Assembly (NCBI GenBank): GCA_028705495.1
Contig: JAQWDK010000006.1
Coordinates: forward strand, 43,547-107,546
From: Eubacteriales bacterium
GTDB taxonomy: Bacteria > Bacillota > Clostridia > Oscillospirales > CAG-382
Length of the DNA: 64,000 nucleotides
Reading direction: 5' to 3'
Shown here: positions 16,181-25,796 of the stretch, in pieces
Numbering within the stretch: position 1 is the stretch's first letter
How the letters are laid out: each line of letters begins with the position of its first letter
Notes under the pieces: model-generated
What the model was told of the DNA's origin: nothing
The model's input: the letters and a program-made list of their open reading frames with translations, nothing else
Databases searched by the model: none
Program-made: the position numbers and the translations under genes

Positions 16181-16201
16181 ATGATGTTAGGAGAAACAAA
16201 T

Positions 16202-17758
16202 TTGCAAACTGCTAGGAATACAAAATTTTTTAAAGTATTATCAAAATTAAGCAGTATAAAGTGGAGTATTGCATTAAAAGGTATATTTACAGGCTTAATT
16301 GCAGGTTTTTTAGCTGTATTATATCGCTTTGGTATAGAATTTGCTGCAGAGACTGCAGTAAAAATATATGATTACTTAAAACAAAATACAATTATGATAC
16401 TTCCATGGATTATATTAATTACAGCTGCTGGTCTTTTTATTGCATGGCTTGTAAAGCTTGAACCAATGGCAACGGGAAGCGGAATTCCACAGGTCGAAGG
16501 CTTGCTTCTTTATGGCTTGAAAATTCGATGGTATTCGGTTTTGCTCGTTAGATTTATAGCAGGAATTATATCAGCTTTCTTTGGACTATCTCTGGGTCGT
16601 GAAGGACCTTCTATACAGATTGGTGCATCAGGTAGCCAAGCAGTTGCAAAACGTATCAGTAAAAACAAACTGGAAGAAAATTATCTAATTACAGGAGGGG
16701 CTGCAGCCGGTTTATCAGCTGCATTTAATGCGCCTTTATCAGGAATTGTTTTTACACTTGAGGAAGTGCACAGAAGCTTTTCAGGGTTGGTATTGATTGC
16801 TGCTACAACAGCTGCTCTGACTGCTGATGTTGTTTCAAAATGTTTTTTTGGCTTAAAACCCGTACTTAGTTTCGCAGCAACTCCTGCACTTCCCGGAGCA
16901 TTCTATGTTTGGCTTATTCCGCTTGGAATTTTGTCGGGTTTAATAGGAGCTACTCTGAATAAAGCGCTTCTTGGATTCCAGAAGGCATTTCGTAAAATAC
17001 CTTCTTATTTGCGTCCGTGTATTGCTTTATTAATCGCACTGCCAATCGGACTTTTTATTCCTGCCGTATTAGGCGGTGGGCTCAATTTAGTTCAGATAGC
17101 AGAAAAAGCAAAAAGCGGAATTGCGGTTATAGCACTTTATTTGGTTGTTAAGTTTATTTTTACTTGTACAAGTTTTGGAAGCGGAGCACCCGGAGGAATT
17201 TTTATGCCCATTTTGGCTGTAGGAGCTCTTACCGGAAGTTTTATGGGTCTCATCGCATTACAATTTGGTTTACCTGCGGAATACATTCCGGATTTTGCGG
17301 TCTGCGCAATGGCAGGTGCATTATCCGGATCAGTTAAAGCACCTGTTACAAGTATCCTTCTTATAGTGGAAATGACCGGTTCTATTACACACATGCTCCC
17401 GGTAGCGGCATGCTCGTTTATTGCGTTGTTTATATCGGACGTTTTGAAAACAACACCGATTTATGAAGCCTTGTTGGAACGGATTGTAGAAAATGATAAA
17501 GAAGTAAAAAATAATAAACTCGGTGGGTTAATTGAAGTATCTGTTGAAATGGGTAGTATTATAACGGATAAAGCAGTACGTGATATCGATTGGCCACAGG
17601 GAGTACTGCTTGTAGGTATACGAAGAGGAGATAGTGATATTGTTCCGAATGGAAATACGAAAATCTTGCCGGGAGATTATTTGGTTATCATGTCGTCTGA
17701 AAACACATACAAAGAATTGAATGTTAATATCCGCGATTTATGTCACGCAAAGAAATAG
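16202..17758 (+). CDS. ClC-family chloride/proton antiporter with RCK-C (TrkA-C) domain
   Basis: A membrane protein of about 518 residues with the three ClC signature loops: GSGIP, GREGPSIQIGA and GSGAPGGIFMPILAVGA. The gating glutamate in GREGP and the inner proton glutamate in LEEVHRSF are both present, and TPIYEAL supplies the central tyrosine, so it should be an H+/Cl- exchanger and not a channel. The last 80 residues (VEMGSIITDKAVRDIDWP, ILPGDYLVIMS) form a TrkA-C ligand-binding domain. I prefer the TTG at 16202 because TTAGGAG lies eight bases before it; the ATG at 16181 in the same frame has no ribosome site. It is a single gene overlapping the start region of the next. Confidence 0.9.
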   Translation: MQTARNTKFFKVLSKLSSIKWSIALKGIFTGLIAGFLAVLYRFGIEFAAETAVKIYDYLKQNTIMILPWIILITAAGLFIAWLVKLEPMATGSGIPQVEGLLLYGLKIRWYSVLLVRFIAGIISAFFGLSLGREGPSIQIGASGSQAVAKRISKNKLEENYLITGGAAAGLSAAFNAPLSGIVFTLEEVHRSFSGLVLIAATTAALTADVVSKCFFGLKPVLSFAATPALPGAFYVWLIPLGILSGLIGATLNKALLGFQKAFRKIPSYLRPCIALLIALPIGLFIPAVLGGGLNLVQIAEKAKSGIAVIALYLVVKFIFTCTSFGSGAPGGIFMPILAVGALTGSFMGLIALQFGLPAEYIPDFAVCAMAGALSGSVKAPVTSILLIVEMTGSITHMLPVAACSFIALFISDVLKTTPIYEALLERIVENDKEVKNNKLGGLIEVSVEMGSIITDKAVRDIDWPQGVLLVGIRRGDSDIVPNGNTKILPGDYLVIMSSENTYKELNVNIRDLCHAKK

Positions 17759-17776
17759 GTAAAAGGAGAGATTCAT

Positions 17777-18207
17777 ATGGCGGAACTAAAACCAAACAAC
17801 ATGATGGAGATGTTTTCGAGTTTATCAAAACTTTTACCGATACACCTCGAAAACGTGAAGATAGTTATGAACTTGTGAAGTTAATGCAAACAGTTACGGG
17901 ACAACCACCAAAGATGTGGGGGCCATCGATGATTGGGTTCGGCAGCTATCATTATAAATCCGAACGTAGCAAACAAGAGGGTGATTGGCCTATATTGGCA
18001 TTTTCTCCGCGTAAAGCAGCGATTTCATTATATGTATATACGGGGTATCCTGAACATGAGCATTTGCTGAATAACTTAGGAAAGTATACAATAGGAAAAG
18101 CATGTATATATATCAAGAAGCTGTCAGACATAAACTTAGAAATATTGGAAAAGTTGATGCACGCTACAATTAATTTTTTAGAAGACAAATATAAGCCAAA
18201 TATATAG
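17777..18207 (+). pseudogene. DUF1801 domain protein with a one-base deletion near the start
   Basis: A DUF1801 (YdhG-like) protein: TFTDTPRKREDSYELVKLM, then GQPPKMWGPSMIGFGSYHYK, FSPRKAAISLYVY and KYTIGKACIYIKKLSD are diagnostic. The natural start is ATG 17777 behind AAAAGGAGAG, giving MAELK, but the rest of the protein is in another frame. Adding one A to the AAAA at 17788-17791 gives the usual MAELKTKQ opening. As written, only a frame from 17740 inside the ClC gene is open. Function of the family is unknown; members occur near transporters and regulators. Either a recent mutation or a homopolymer error. Confidence 0.75.
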
Positions 18208-18986
18208 AATTTTGTGATATCCACAACCTCAATAGGCATAATTCTATTTCTTTTAGTTATATTCATTCTCCTAATCGAATTACTTTATATTATCATAATA
18301 TGGCGGCAAGTCCTGAAACCGCACCGAAGAAAGGCGTGCGCCGCAGCATTGCAATACTAAATTCTTCAAGCACTATGTTTTGTTGATTACATGGCAGAAA
18401 ACCAAAATCCGGTTACGGGACGGTTTACACTTAAAGAACTGCCCTTAGAATAGTCGCATACCGCCTATCTTTCGGATCTTGAGCCTAAGCTGTAACGGCA
18501 GGAGGCATTGTCCTTTTTGTCACGTAGGCATGCATATAAAACAGGTTCAATGTTAGAGAGGAGTCCCCCGGCACTGAGCCTTATGGTTATATAATATTAA
18601 AAACCAATAATTTAACGATACAATAATTTAACGATATTAAGGGTAAATGTCAACCAAAAAACCGAACTGGCATGAAATAGTAAATAAAATATTAAATGTC
18701 TAGACGGACGACACGTGTAGCAAAATTGGGACTGTTACGAGTGTCAGGCATAGGTTTGCAAAAAGTGCTTTCATCACTAGATTTACTATAGAGAGCTCAA
18801 GTAGAAGAGGTAAGGCGCTCAGTATGTGTTTAGACCGACACAGAAGATTATTTCTGTGGTACATAATTTATTATATGGCCAAAACGACAATATCAGATCC
18901 ACTTGTCTGAAGTTAGTTAAGTCAATCTGTCGCATATAATCTATGGACTGCCAAATGACATATTCTGTCGGTGCCTACTAAAATTC
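18208..18986. other. Non-coding debris left of the rhamnose island
   Basis: Only short frames occur, such as 18391-18453 (MAENQNPVTGRFTLKELPLE), which I cannot assign. The stretch holds repeat copy A at 18505-18635 and is otherwise AT-rich without recognisable structure. The motif CTGTAACGGCAG near 18490 recalls the bases after the recombinase stops at 4949 and 12596. Confidence 0.4.
18505..18635 (+). repeat. 131-bp structured repeat, copy A (left of rhamnose island)
   Basis: Matches 34010-34142 at roughly 90 percent or better by eye. Shared parts include GCATTGTCCTTTTTGTC, AGAGAGGAG, GAGCCTTATGGTTATATAAT and a doubled TAATTTAACGATA. A hairpin between AGG(T/C)TC and GAGCCT is perfect in copy B and has one weakened pair here. 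The two copies flank 15.4 kb carrying the rhamnose genes. Confidence 0.8.
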
Positions 18987-19799
18987 TTACAAAAGATCTT
19001 TTTTCGGTGTTACACCGAAGGCAGTTGCAAGTTCTCTTAATCTATCGTCTGAGATACCTTCGGTTATCCGGTGTCCCAGAGTCTTCATATACAACTCAGC
19101 GGACTTTTCAATTGTTTCAATAAGTCCAAATGTCTCGTCGAGGTTGCTACCGGTACAAAAAATACCGTGGTGCGCCCATATTACTGAGCGGCATTCCTTT
19201 AACAGCTCCGCGCTTTTTATGCCAATCTCTACATTACCGCAAAGCATCCAATCAAGTACTGATACACCATCCGGAAACACGATAAGGCTCTCGGTGATCA
19301 TCCTCCACAAAGAAAGAGTAAAACTTTTTGAATCAAGCGGATGTGTGAGGGTCATTGCGATGACATTTGTCGGATGTGAATGGATTACAACTTTGTGATT
19401 ATCGTCCACAGCAAGTCTTGATTTATGAGCGAGGATATGAGTTGGCAGCTCGCTTGTTGGTTTGCCGCCGTTTTCGAACCCCCAAACAATATCTGCAAAT
19501 CCATTCTTACAAAACCTTATAATTCCGAGTGATTCTTTGGGTTCGTTTGGTATGTTTCTAAAATATTTGCCTGTTCCTGTAACAAGAAGTAGCTTTCCTT
19601 CGAGATTTGAATTGTCAACACCGGTGTTTATTCTACATATAGGGGGTGCACCGGCTAAAGATGCTTGGATTTCGCTTTCATCCACTAAAACGCTTATATT
19701 GCCCCCGTTGCGTTCGTCCCAGCCAAAATCATAACAGCATTTAGCGATTTCGCATACCTTTTTTATTGTTTTGCTCTCAATAATCATAATGTAACTCAC
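18987..19799 (-). CDS. rhaD: Rhamnulose-1-phosphate aldolase
   Basis: Class II zinc aldolase, 270 residues, splitting L-rhamnulose 1-phosphate into DHAP and L-lactaldehyde. The catalytic glutamate lies in TSELPTH, the zinc histidines in HSHPT and WAHHG, and the substrate-binding GNIS-type loop in RNGGNISVL. Length matches the RhaD family. It overlaps rhaA by four bases (start GTGA on the rhaA stop), with ATG 19787 as the alternative start. It is the last gene of the rhamnose operon; I see no clear terminator after it. Confidence 0.93.
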   Translation of the reverse strand: MSYIMIIESKTIKKVCEIAKCCYDFGWDERNGGNISVLVDESEIQASLAGAPPICRINTGVDNSNLEGKLLLVTGTGKYFRNIPNEPKESLGIIRFCKNGFADIVWGFENGGKPTSELPTHILAHKSRLAVDDNHKVVIHSHPTNVIAMTLTHPLDSKSFTLSLWRMITESLIVFPDGVSVLDWMLCGNVEIGIKSAELLKECRSVIWAHHGIFCTGSNLDETFGLIETIEKSAELYMKTLGHRITEGISDDRLRELATAFGVTPKKDLL

Positions 19800-21046
19800 G
19801 CCCTTTTAAATTGGACTTCTCTCTCGTATTTTTTTACATCATTGAGCCATTTTTCTCTGAGTGGAACATCGTTTTGTTCACAGAAGAAATCGTACACATC
19901 TGAAAAGGGGAAGCTTTTTAATTCCTCGCAAAGCGCAAGTCTTGCGGTATAGTCCCCTTCAGTTTCAAGCTCTTTAAGCTGATTAGTTGGCTCAAGAAGA
20001 GCAACCAGCAGTGCTTTTTGCATATTTCTCATCCCAATGACCCAAGCCGCGACTCTGTTGATGCTGGCATCAAAATAATCAAGTCCAAAATACACCCTGC
20101 CAAGGTAATCTCCTCTTACTAGAGTATGAGAAATAGCTTTGAGCTCGTCAGAGAAGGTTACAACATGGTCACTGTCCCATCTGACGGGTCTTGACACGTG
20201 CAGTAGCATTTTGTCCGAAAATAACATCATTGTCGGGATTTTATCAGCAATAGATTCGGTCGGATGGAAATGACCAGTGTCAAGGCAGACCATCTTTTTC
20301 CGCGAAATCGCGTAAGCCGCTGTAAAATCGTTTGAGCCTGTTACATAGCTTTCAGAACCAATCCCGAAAAGCTTTCCTTCGAGCGATTCGGCTATGAGGT
20401 TCTTATCCATTTCTTCTTCGAAGATACGGTCGAGCGATTCAATCATTCTTCTGCGTGGACCTTCAGGGTTTATCGGTATATCCTTATAACCATCGGGAAA
20501 CCAATAATTTACGACGCTCGTCTGACCGAGCTTCTCGCCGAAATGCTTTCCTATTTCCCTGCACCTTTTACAATGTTCAATCCAAAACTCTCTTATATTT
20601 TTATCGGCACTGCTAATTGTAAATCCGCTTGAAGACAGTGGATGGGAAAAGCATGTTGGGTTAAAGTCCAATCCTAAACTCTTTTCGGATGCCCATTCAA
20701 CCCAAGGCATATAGTGTTCCGGTGCTATATTGTCAAGTTGAGGTTTTTTTTCGCTGTCAACATAGATGGAATGAAGATTAACTTTATGACGACCCGGAAT
20801 CAGCGAAAATGCTTTTTCCATATCAGCTCTAAGTTCAGCAGCATTTTTTGCCGCTCCGGGGTGATTCCCGGTTACGCTTATACCGCCGGAAATTGGCTGA
20901 TCGGTAAGGAAACCCCGAACATCATCACCCTGCCAGCACTGCATTGAAATTTTAATGTCTTTTAATTTTTGAATGGCTAAGTCAGTATCAACACCGATAG
21001 AAGCATAAATTTCTTTTGCTGTATTATAACGGTTATAAGTACTCAT
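19796..21046 (-). CDS. rhaA: L-rhamnose isomerase
   Basis: A 416-residue metal-dependent isomerase converting L-rhamnose to L-rhamnulose. The family hallmarks are present: opening KEIYASIGVDTD, WQGDDVRGF, GGISVTGNHPG, the metal and substrate region LNF-like (LDFNPTCFSHPL), GQTSVVNYWFPDGYKD, ESLEGKLFGIGSESY and CLDTGHFHPTESIADKIP. The start is supported by AAAGGA upstream. It sits between rhaB and rhaD, the order expected for a minus-strand rhaBAD set. Confidence 0.96.
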   Translation of the reverse strand: MSTYNRYNTAKEIYASIGVDTDLAIQKLKDIKISMQCWQGDDVRGFLTDQPISGGISVTGNHPGAAKNAAELRADMEKAFSLIPGRHKVNLHSIYVDSEKKPQLDNIAPEHYMPWVEWASEKSLGLDFNPTCFSHPLSSSGFTISSADKNIREFWIEHCKRCREIGKHFGEKLGQTSVVNYWFPDGYKDIPINPEGPRRRMIESLDRIFEEEMDKNLIAESLEGKLFGIGSESYVTGSNDFTAAYAISRKKMVCLDTGHFHPTESIADKIPTMMLFSDKMLLHVSRPVRWDSDHVVTFSDELKAISHTLVRGDYLGRVYFGLDYFDASINRVAAWVIGMRNMQKALLVALLEPTNQLKELETEGDYTARLALCEELKSFPFSDVYDFFCEQNDVPLREKWLNDVKKYEREVQFKRA

Positions 21047-21049
21047 AAA

Positions 21050-22468
21050 TTAAAATCCTTTCATCCCGGGCTCGTATGTTTTTATTCTACAGCTGTTTCT
21101 AATCAGCTTCTTTGCTTCGTCAACGCTTGAAATATCACCTATTGCAATCAGAGTACAAACAGCGTTTCCGTAAACTGTTGCTTCGTGAGGCCCAGACTCT
21201 ACGAGTTTTCCGCATTCAGCAGCTGTTAGAGTACAAAGCATCTCTGAGCGACTTCCACCACCAACCATTGAAATTTTATCAAAAGTCTTTCCCGTCAGCT
21301 CTTCAAGCTCATGGAGTGTTTCTTTATACTTTTTTGCTAATCCTTTATATACAGCAACCATATACTGCCCGCTGTTTTTTGGAAGACTTTGTTTTGTTTT
21401 AGCGCAGTAATTTTTTACTTTCTCTCTGTTTGAACCGGGGTTGAAAAAGATAGAGTCGTTTGGGTCAATGACGGTATTAAAAGCTATCTCCGCTTGCGCT
21501 TCTTTTTCGAGTGCATCGTAATCGACTTTACCATCAAATACTGTTTCTTTTATATGCTCCTCGATTAGCCACGAACCGGGTATGTTCTTTAAAAACCTCG
21601 TTTTGAAATCATAACCTACTTCATTTGTAAAGTTGGAGTTTTGCGTTTCGAACGAAATTAACGGCACATCAAGTATCGTTCCGAAAAGGCTCCATGTTCC
21701 GCAGCTAATAAAAGCATTTTTATCGCTTGATGGCAATGCAAAAACCGCTGATGCTGTATCATGTGTCAGTGAAGCAAAAACTTTTATACCCTTGCATCCG
21801 TATTTGTTTGCTATTTCCGGTTTTATTTCTCCGTAACATTCACTGTATTTTATTGCTTCAGGGAACAACCGCTCCGGAATTGACAAAAGACAACAAAGCT
21901 CACTGTCAATAACTTTTCGGTAAGGTTCTAAAAGTCCGGTTGTTGAAGCGTTGGTAACTTCAAGACGCATATTTCCCGTCAGAAGATAGGCGAAATAATC
22001 AGCAATCATTAGTATTTTATCGGTCTTATCAATTATTACAGGTTTATTTTCCGCAATGTATTTAAGCCTATAAATCGTGTTTATCCTGTTATGCTGCACA
22101 CCTGTTCTTTGGTAAAGACCAGAATCAGATATTATTTCTCTAACACATTCAACACCAATCTCATTATGTTCGTCTCTGTAGTGAGCAGGTGGTGATACCA
22201 CTTCACCGTCATAACCCATCGGCACGAAATCAACGCCCCAACTGTCAATTGAAACAACATCAAATCCACCAGCAGAGACAGCTTTATCTATACAAGAGAA
22301 AAACTCACTTGTTAAGTACTCCAAGTCCCAACAATATGTATCGTCGACAAATTTAGGTGTATTCTTAAAACGGTGAATCAGTTTTTCTTCAAGATGATCT
22401 CCATTTCTTTGAAAGACCACCGCTCTACCACTTGTTGCACCGAAATCAAAGCACAAAACCCTATTCAT
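21050..22468 (-). CDS. rhaB: Rhamnulokinase
   Basis: A FGGY-family sugar kinase, 472 residues, phosphorylating L-rhamnulose. The ATP-binding phosphate-1 motif is DFGATSGR at residue 7, the catalytic aspartate region is SIDSWGVDFV, and ADYFAYLLTGN, TSTTGLL-like (ASTTGLLEPY), LTHDTASA and GGGSRSEMLC follow in family order. Start 22468 is used because GAGGAG stands seven bases upstream, inside the end of the rhamnosidase gene, and because it begins MNRVLCFDFG; longer frames lack a ribosome site. Its stop is three bases before the rhaA start. Confidence 0.95.
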   Translation of the reverse strand: MNRVLCFDFGATSGRAVVFQRNGDHLEEKLIHRFKNTPKFVDDTYCWDLEYLTSEFFSCIDKAVSAGGFDVVSIDSWGVDFVPMGYDGEVVSPPAHYRDEHNEIGVECVREIISDSGLYQRTGVQHNRINTIYRLKYIAENKPVIIDKTDKILMIADYFAYLLTGNMRLEVTNASTTGLLEPYRKVIDSELCCLLSIPERLFPEAIKYSECYGEIKPEIANKYGCKGIKVFASLTHDTASAVFALPSSDKNAFISCGTWSLFGTILDVPLISFETQNSNFTNEVGYDFKTRFLKNIPGSWLIEEHIKETVFDGKVDYDALEKEAQAEIAFNTVIDPNDSIFFNPGSNREKVKNYCAKTKQSLPKNSGQYMVAVYKGLAKKYKETLHELEELTGKTFDKISMVGGGSRSEMLCTLTAAECGKLVESGPHEATVYGNAVCTLIAIGDISSVDEAKKLIRNSCRIKTYEPGMKGF

Positions 22469-22469
22469 T

Positions 22470-24932
22470 TCATAGCTCCTCGAAAACATACTCACCATAA
22501 CTCAGATTAAAGACATTATCATTACATTCCTTATCTTTGCACTTATATTGCTTACCGGTATTTGGTAAAATGAGTCTTGCGGTTGTTCCTTGGGGAATTG
22601 AAAAGCTATAGCTGAAATTACTGTCTTCGTTTTTCCACTGCGAAACAATTTTACCCATATCGCATTCGTATTCAGCCTTGACATATGTAATCAGCGACTG
22701 TTCTTCAGGTACTTCTTCGGGACTTCTGAAGTCAGGTTGCGGTTTTAAAATAAATGCATCAAATCCGGCTTCGCCTGGAATGATTCCTGCCATAGATGAA
22801 TACATCCATTCGGCAAGAGCGCCGTAAGCATAATGATTAAAGGAATTCATATTAACGTCACCAAAACCGCTTTCTGCGGTATAGGAATTCCACCTCTCCC
22901 AAATTGTTGTCGCACCCTGTCTTACGCAATAAAGCCAAGATGGGTTTCGCATTTGCAATAATAGCGAATAGCAAAGATTTTGGAGACCTACTTCACTTAA
23001 TGTCTGTAAAAGGATTCCTGTACCGACAAAACCGGTAGATAACGAGTAATTATTTGTTATGATCTTATTTTTCAATGATGAGACAGCGTTCTCTTTTTCT
23101 TTTTGATTTAGCATACCGAATTTTAAAGCAAGAAGATAAGCTGTCTGTGTTGTTTCTGTAAGATCGCAGTCCTTCATATAAAGGCCTTTAAAATATGAGA
23201 GTATGTTTTCCGAAAGCTCTTTGTAAAATGACTCTCTGGCTGTCTTTTCGAGTATTTTACTTACCTCTGTCATAATAACAGCATTATTGTAATAATAAGC
23301 GACGGCGATATATTTATTATCTGTTTTTTCATAGCAAAGCCAATCACCATACATCGTACCCGCACCATCAAAACCGAATTTTGATAGATGATTCATGTAC
23401 TTTTCCATTGATTCAAATTGTTTTTCAAGGACAGTAATATCGCCATACATCTTATAAATTTTGTACGGGACTATAATGCCTGCATCAGACCAAGCAGCGT
23501 GACTTTCGCTCTCGGATGAATTGAAGATACGTGGAATGACATCACAAAGGCTTTCGTCATACTGGCTATCTCGAACATCTTGGAGCCATTTTTTGAAAAA
23601 TCCACGCACATCAGCATTATAAGCTGCAGCTCCGCAAAAGATTTGCGTGTCTCCTGTCCAGCCAACTCTTTCATCTCGCTGAGGGCAATCAGTGGGAACA
23701 GAAAGATAGTTTCCACGCTGTCCCCAGAGAATGTTTGAAAAAAGCTTATTGACCTCATCGCTTGAGGTTGTAATAAAACCTGTTTCTTTTATATCGGAGC
23801 CGACAACTTCAGCTTTTACCGATTCTATATAGAAGTCACCATTCGCTACAAGCTCAAGATATCTAAAGCCGAAGAAAGTGTGTGATGGTCTATATTGTTC
23901 GATACCCTCACCCGAGCAGACATAAACCACCCTTGATTTTGCCGAGCGATAATTTGCGAGATAAACAGACCCTTCAGGGCCATCACAACCTCTCTTTTTA
24001 TCACCGCTATCGTTTAGTTCTTCTGCGAAATAACCTACTATTTCAGTACCCTTTTGTGCTTTAACTTTTATATAAGGCCAACCAACAAGGTTTTGGCTAA
24101 AATCGAGCTGTATAGTTTGTCCTTGCTTCACCTTGATGCGTTCGCAACCACTACCAATCACTTTAGAAACTATATTTATTTTACCGAAATCGCTACCATC
24201 ACTGACGTTTCCTTCATACAAGACTGCTTTTTCAGCATCTCTTTCAAGATGTTTTCTTACGCGAATAAATGGTTCCTCTGCTTTGCTAATCGCTCCAGTG
24301 AAACCTTCAAAAATGGTAGCATTGACACAGTTTTCATCTTCAATGAGTTCTTTGGTTGTACGAAGCGCGTTGGCGTCATAATATTCACCGTCCCATATAT
24401 CCGCATGCATTACTGGGCCAGTTAGTAGGCATTTCCAATCTGTGCTTGTAGTAATCTTTTGGCTGTTACCTGATGCATAATTAATTGCGAGTTCAGCTAT
24501 AAGTGCATTTTTTTGAAATCCATGGTATCCAAATGAAATCCTACCGCTCCACCAACCGTTTGAAACTCTCACAACTATATCGTTTTCACCGTTTTTGAGG
24601 TAAGGTGCTATATCATATGTATAATAAAGTACACGTTTTTTATAATCTGTCCAACCCGGCTTGAGTTCATCAAATACAGTTTCGTTAGCAATTTTTCTAC
24701 CCAGCCGATTACCATTTATAAAAACATCAAAAACACCAAGAGCGCTTATTTTAATTAGGGCTTCTTTCATTGGTTCGTTTATATAGAATATTTTTATAAA
24801 TGTCGGAATTCCGTTCCCGCGCGGCAATATTACATCTTTTGAATTAAAACTTAGCTTTTCCCAAGGATTTGGGAGGTTCTCTTTTACTTCTGTCGGGCAA
24901 CAAATCCAATTCCAAAAAGTTTTTTTATTCAT
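22470..24932 (-). CDS. Alpha-L-rhamnosidase, GH78
   Basis: An 820-residue GH78 enzyme that removes terminal L-rhamnose from glycosides and pectin side chains. It shows the N-terminal accessory beta domains (FINGNRLGRKIANETVFDEL, NGWWSGRISFGYHGFQ) and the hallmark of the (alpha/alpha)6 barrel: PTDCPQRDERVGWTGDTQIF, then SDAGIIVPYKIY, MYGDWL, TIWERWNSYT and NSFNHYAYGALAEW. No signal peptide is visible, so it probably acts inside the cell on imported rhamno-oligosaccharides. It ends one base before rhaB, showing tight coupling, and begins after a hairpin that separates it from the secreted-protein genes upstream. Confidence 0.95.
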   Translation of the reverse strand: MNKKTFWNWICCPTEVKENLPNPWEKLSFNSKDVILPRGNGIPTFIKIFYINEPMKEALIKISALGVFDVFINGNRLGRKIANETVFDELKPGWTDYKKRVLYYTYDIAPYLKNGENDIVVRVSNGWWSGRISFGYHGFQKNALIAELAINYASGNSQKITTSTDWKCLLTGPVMHADIWDGEYYDANALRTTKELIEDENCVNATIFEGFTGAISKAEEPFIRVRKHLERDAEKAVLYEGNVSDGSDFGKINIVSKVIGSGCERIKVKQGQTIQLDFSQNLVGWPYIKVKAQKGTEIVGYFAEELNDSGDKKRGCDGPEGSVYLANYRSAKSRVVYVCSGEGIEQYRPSHTFFGFRYLELVANGDFYIESVKAEVVGSDIKETGFITTSSDEVNKLFSNILWGQRGNYLSVPTDCPQRDERVGWTGDTQIFCGAAAYNADVRGFFKKWLQDVRDSQYDESLCDVIPRIFNSSESESHAAWSDAGIIVPYKIYKMYGDITVLEKQFESMEKYMNHLSKFGFDGAGTMYGDWLCYEKTDNKYIAVAYYYNNAVIMTEVSKILEKTARESFYKELSENILSYFKGLYMKDCDLTETTQTAYLLALKFGMLNQKEKENAVSSLKNKIITNNYSLSTGFVGTGILLQTLSEVGLQNLCYSLLLQMRNPSWLYCVRQGATTIWERWNSYTAESGFGDVNMNSFNHYAYGALAEWMYSSMAGIIPGEAGFDAFILKPQPDFRSPEEVPEEQSLITYVKAEYECDMGKIVSQWKNEDSNFSYSFSIPQGTTARLILPNTGKQYKCKDKECNDNVFNLSYGEYVFEEL

Positions 24933-24976
24933 TTCTACTCTCCATGGCAGAATTTCTACTATTAATTATATCATAA

Positions 24977-25015
24977 TTTAAGGAAAGAACAACAACCCTT
25001 TGTCCTTTCCTTAAA
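24977..25015 (-). terminator. Hairpin between secreted-protein gene and rhamnosidase
   Basis: TTTAAGGAAAG and CTTTCCTTAAA form a perfect 11-bp stem with a 17-base loop. It lies between the stop of the anchored protein (25054) and the rhamnosidase start. It may be a partial terminator that lowers readthrough or an RNA-processing site. Confidence 0.6.
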
Positions 25016-25053
25016 ATTATTCTTATCATCTTACGAAGGATATTTTAACAAAA

Positions 25054-25779
25054 TTATTTTATTTGACGCCTTTTAACAACAGTAAACGCTGCACCAGAAA
25101 CTATAACGATCATAACTAAAGCTAAAGATGAATCTGATGTAGAAGGGTTTTTAGTTTCAGAAGTTGTTTCGACTTTTGAATCTTCTGCTTCGCTTTCTTC
25201 TGGTTCGCTTTCGTCTGGCTCTTCTACTACATCAACAATTTCGTCAGCTTTAAACGCAACGCTATCGTCTGTGGATACTTTGATAGTAGCCATTATACCA
25301 ATAGATGGATCAGCTATACCGTCTTTGTAAACCAAAATGCCTTCAACAACGGGGCCCATCCAAACTCCAACACCTGCTCCCGGATCTGATCCTTCGTGAA
25401 CAAGGAGGAGATATTCACCTGCTTCAATATCTGAACTAAAAGTAAATTCAACCCAAGTGTTATCGGTGAAGTTTTCAAAAACTTTTTCTGCTACCGCTGT
25501 TTTAGAAACGGTAGTTTCGAAATTTTTCTCCCATTTGAAAACTGAAAATGTTAGGTTGCCTATGCTATCATCGTAGCTGGGGCAATATACAGTACAAGAT
25601 TTCCAGCTTCCTGTTGTAACGAACCTAACTCCGACTGAGCTCCCCTCAGGAAGGAGGCTGATTGGTGAAGGATCCCATCCAACATAAAGCGACCCGTCAA
25701 CATCAGCAGCGAAAGACACAAAAGACGACAGCGACATAAATAGAACTACTACCAACAAAATTGCTAAAGACTTTTTCAT
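25054..25779 (-). CDS. Secreted beta-sandwich protein with sortase-type anchor
   Basis: A 241-residue exported protein: signal peptide to about residue 25, one beta-sandwich domain (VGWDPSPISLLPEGS, VFKWEKNFETTVSK, EAGEYLLLVHEG, VGVWMGP), an acidic linker of Glu/Asp/Ser repeats, and a C-terminal sorting signal: NPSTSD, a hydrophobic span and KRRQIK. The domain is homologous to the C-terminal domain of the next gene, which suggests a carbohydrate-binding module. It is expected to be covalently attached to the wall by a sortase encoded elsewhere. The function in glycan capture is inferred from neighbours. Confidence 0.7.
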   Translation of the reverse strand: MKKSLAILLVVVLFMSLSSFVSFAADVDGSLYVGWDPSPISLLPEGSSVGVRFVTTGSWKSCTVYCPSYDDSIGNLTFSVFKWEKNFETTVSKTAVAEKVFENFTDNTWVEFTFSSDIEAGEYLLLVHEGSDPGAGVGVWMGPVVEGILVYKDGIADPSIGIMATIKVSTDDSVAFKADEIVDVVEEPDESEPEESEAEDSKVETTSETKNPSTSDSSLALVMIVIVSGAAFTVVKRRQIK

Positions 25780-25796
25780 GATTTTCTCCTGTTATT

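Noticed and set aside
15800..16201. Fluoride riboswitch before the ClC gene
   Set aside because: The conserved core and pseudoknot bases are not present, and the transporter has the chloride-type GREGP loop.
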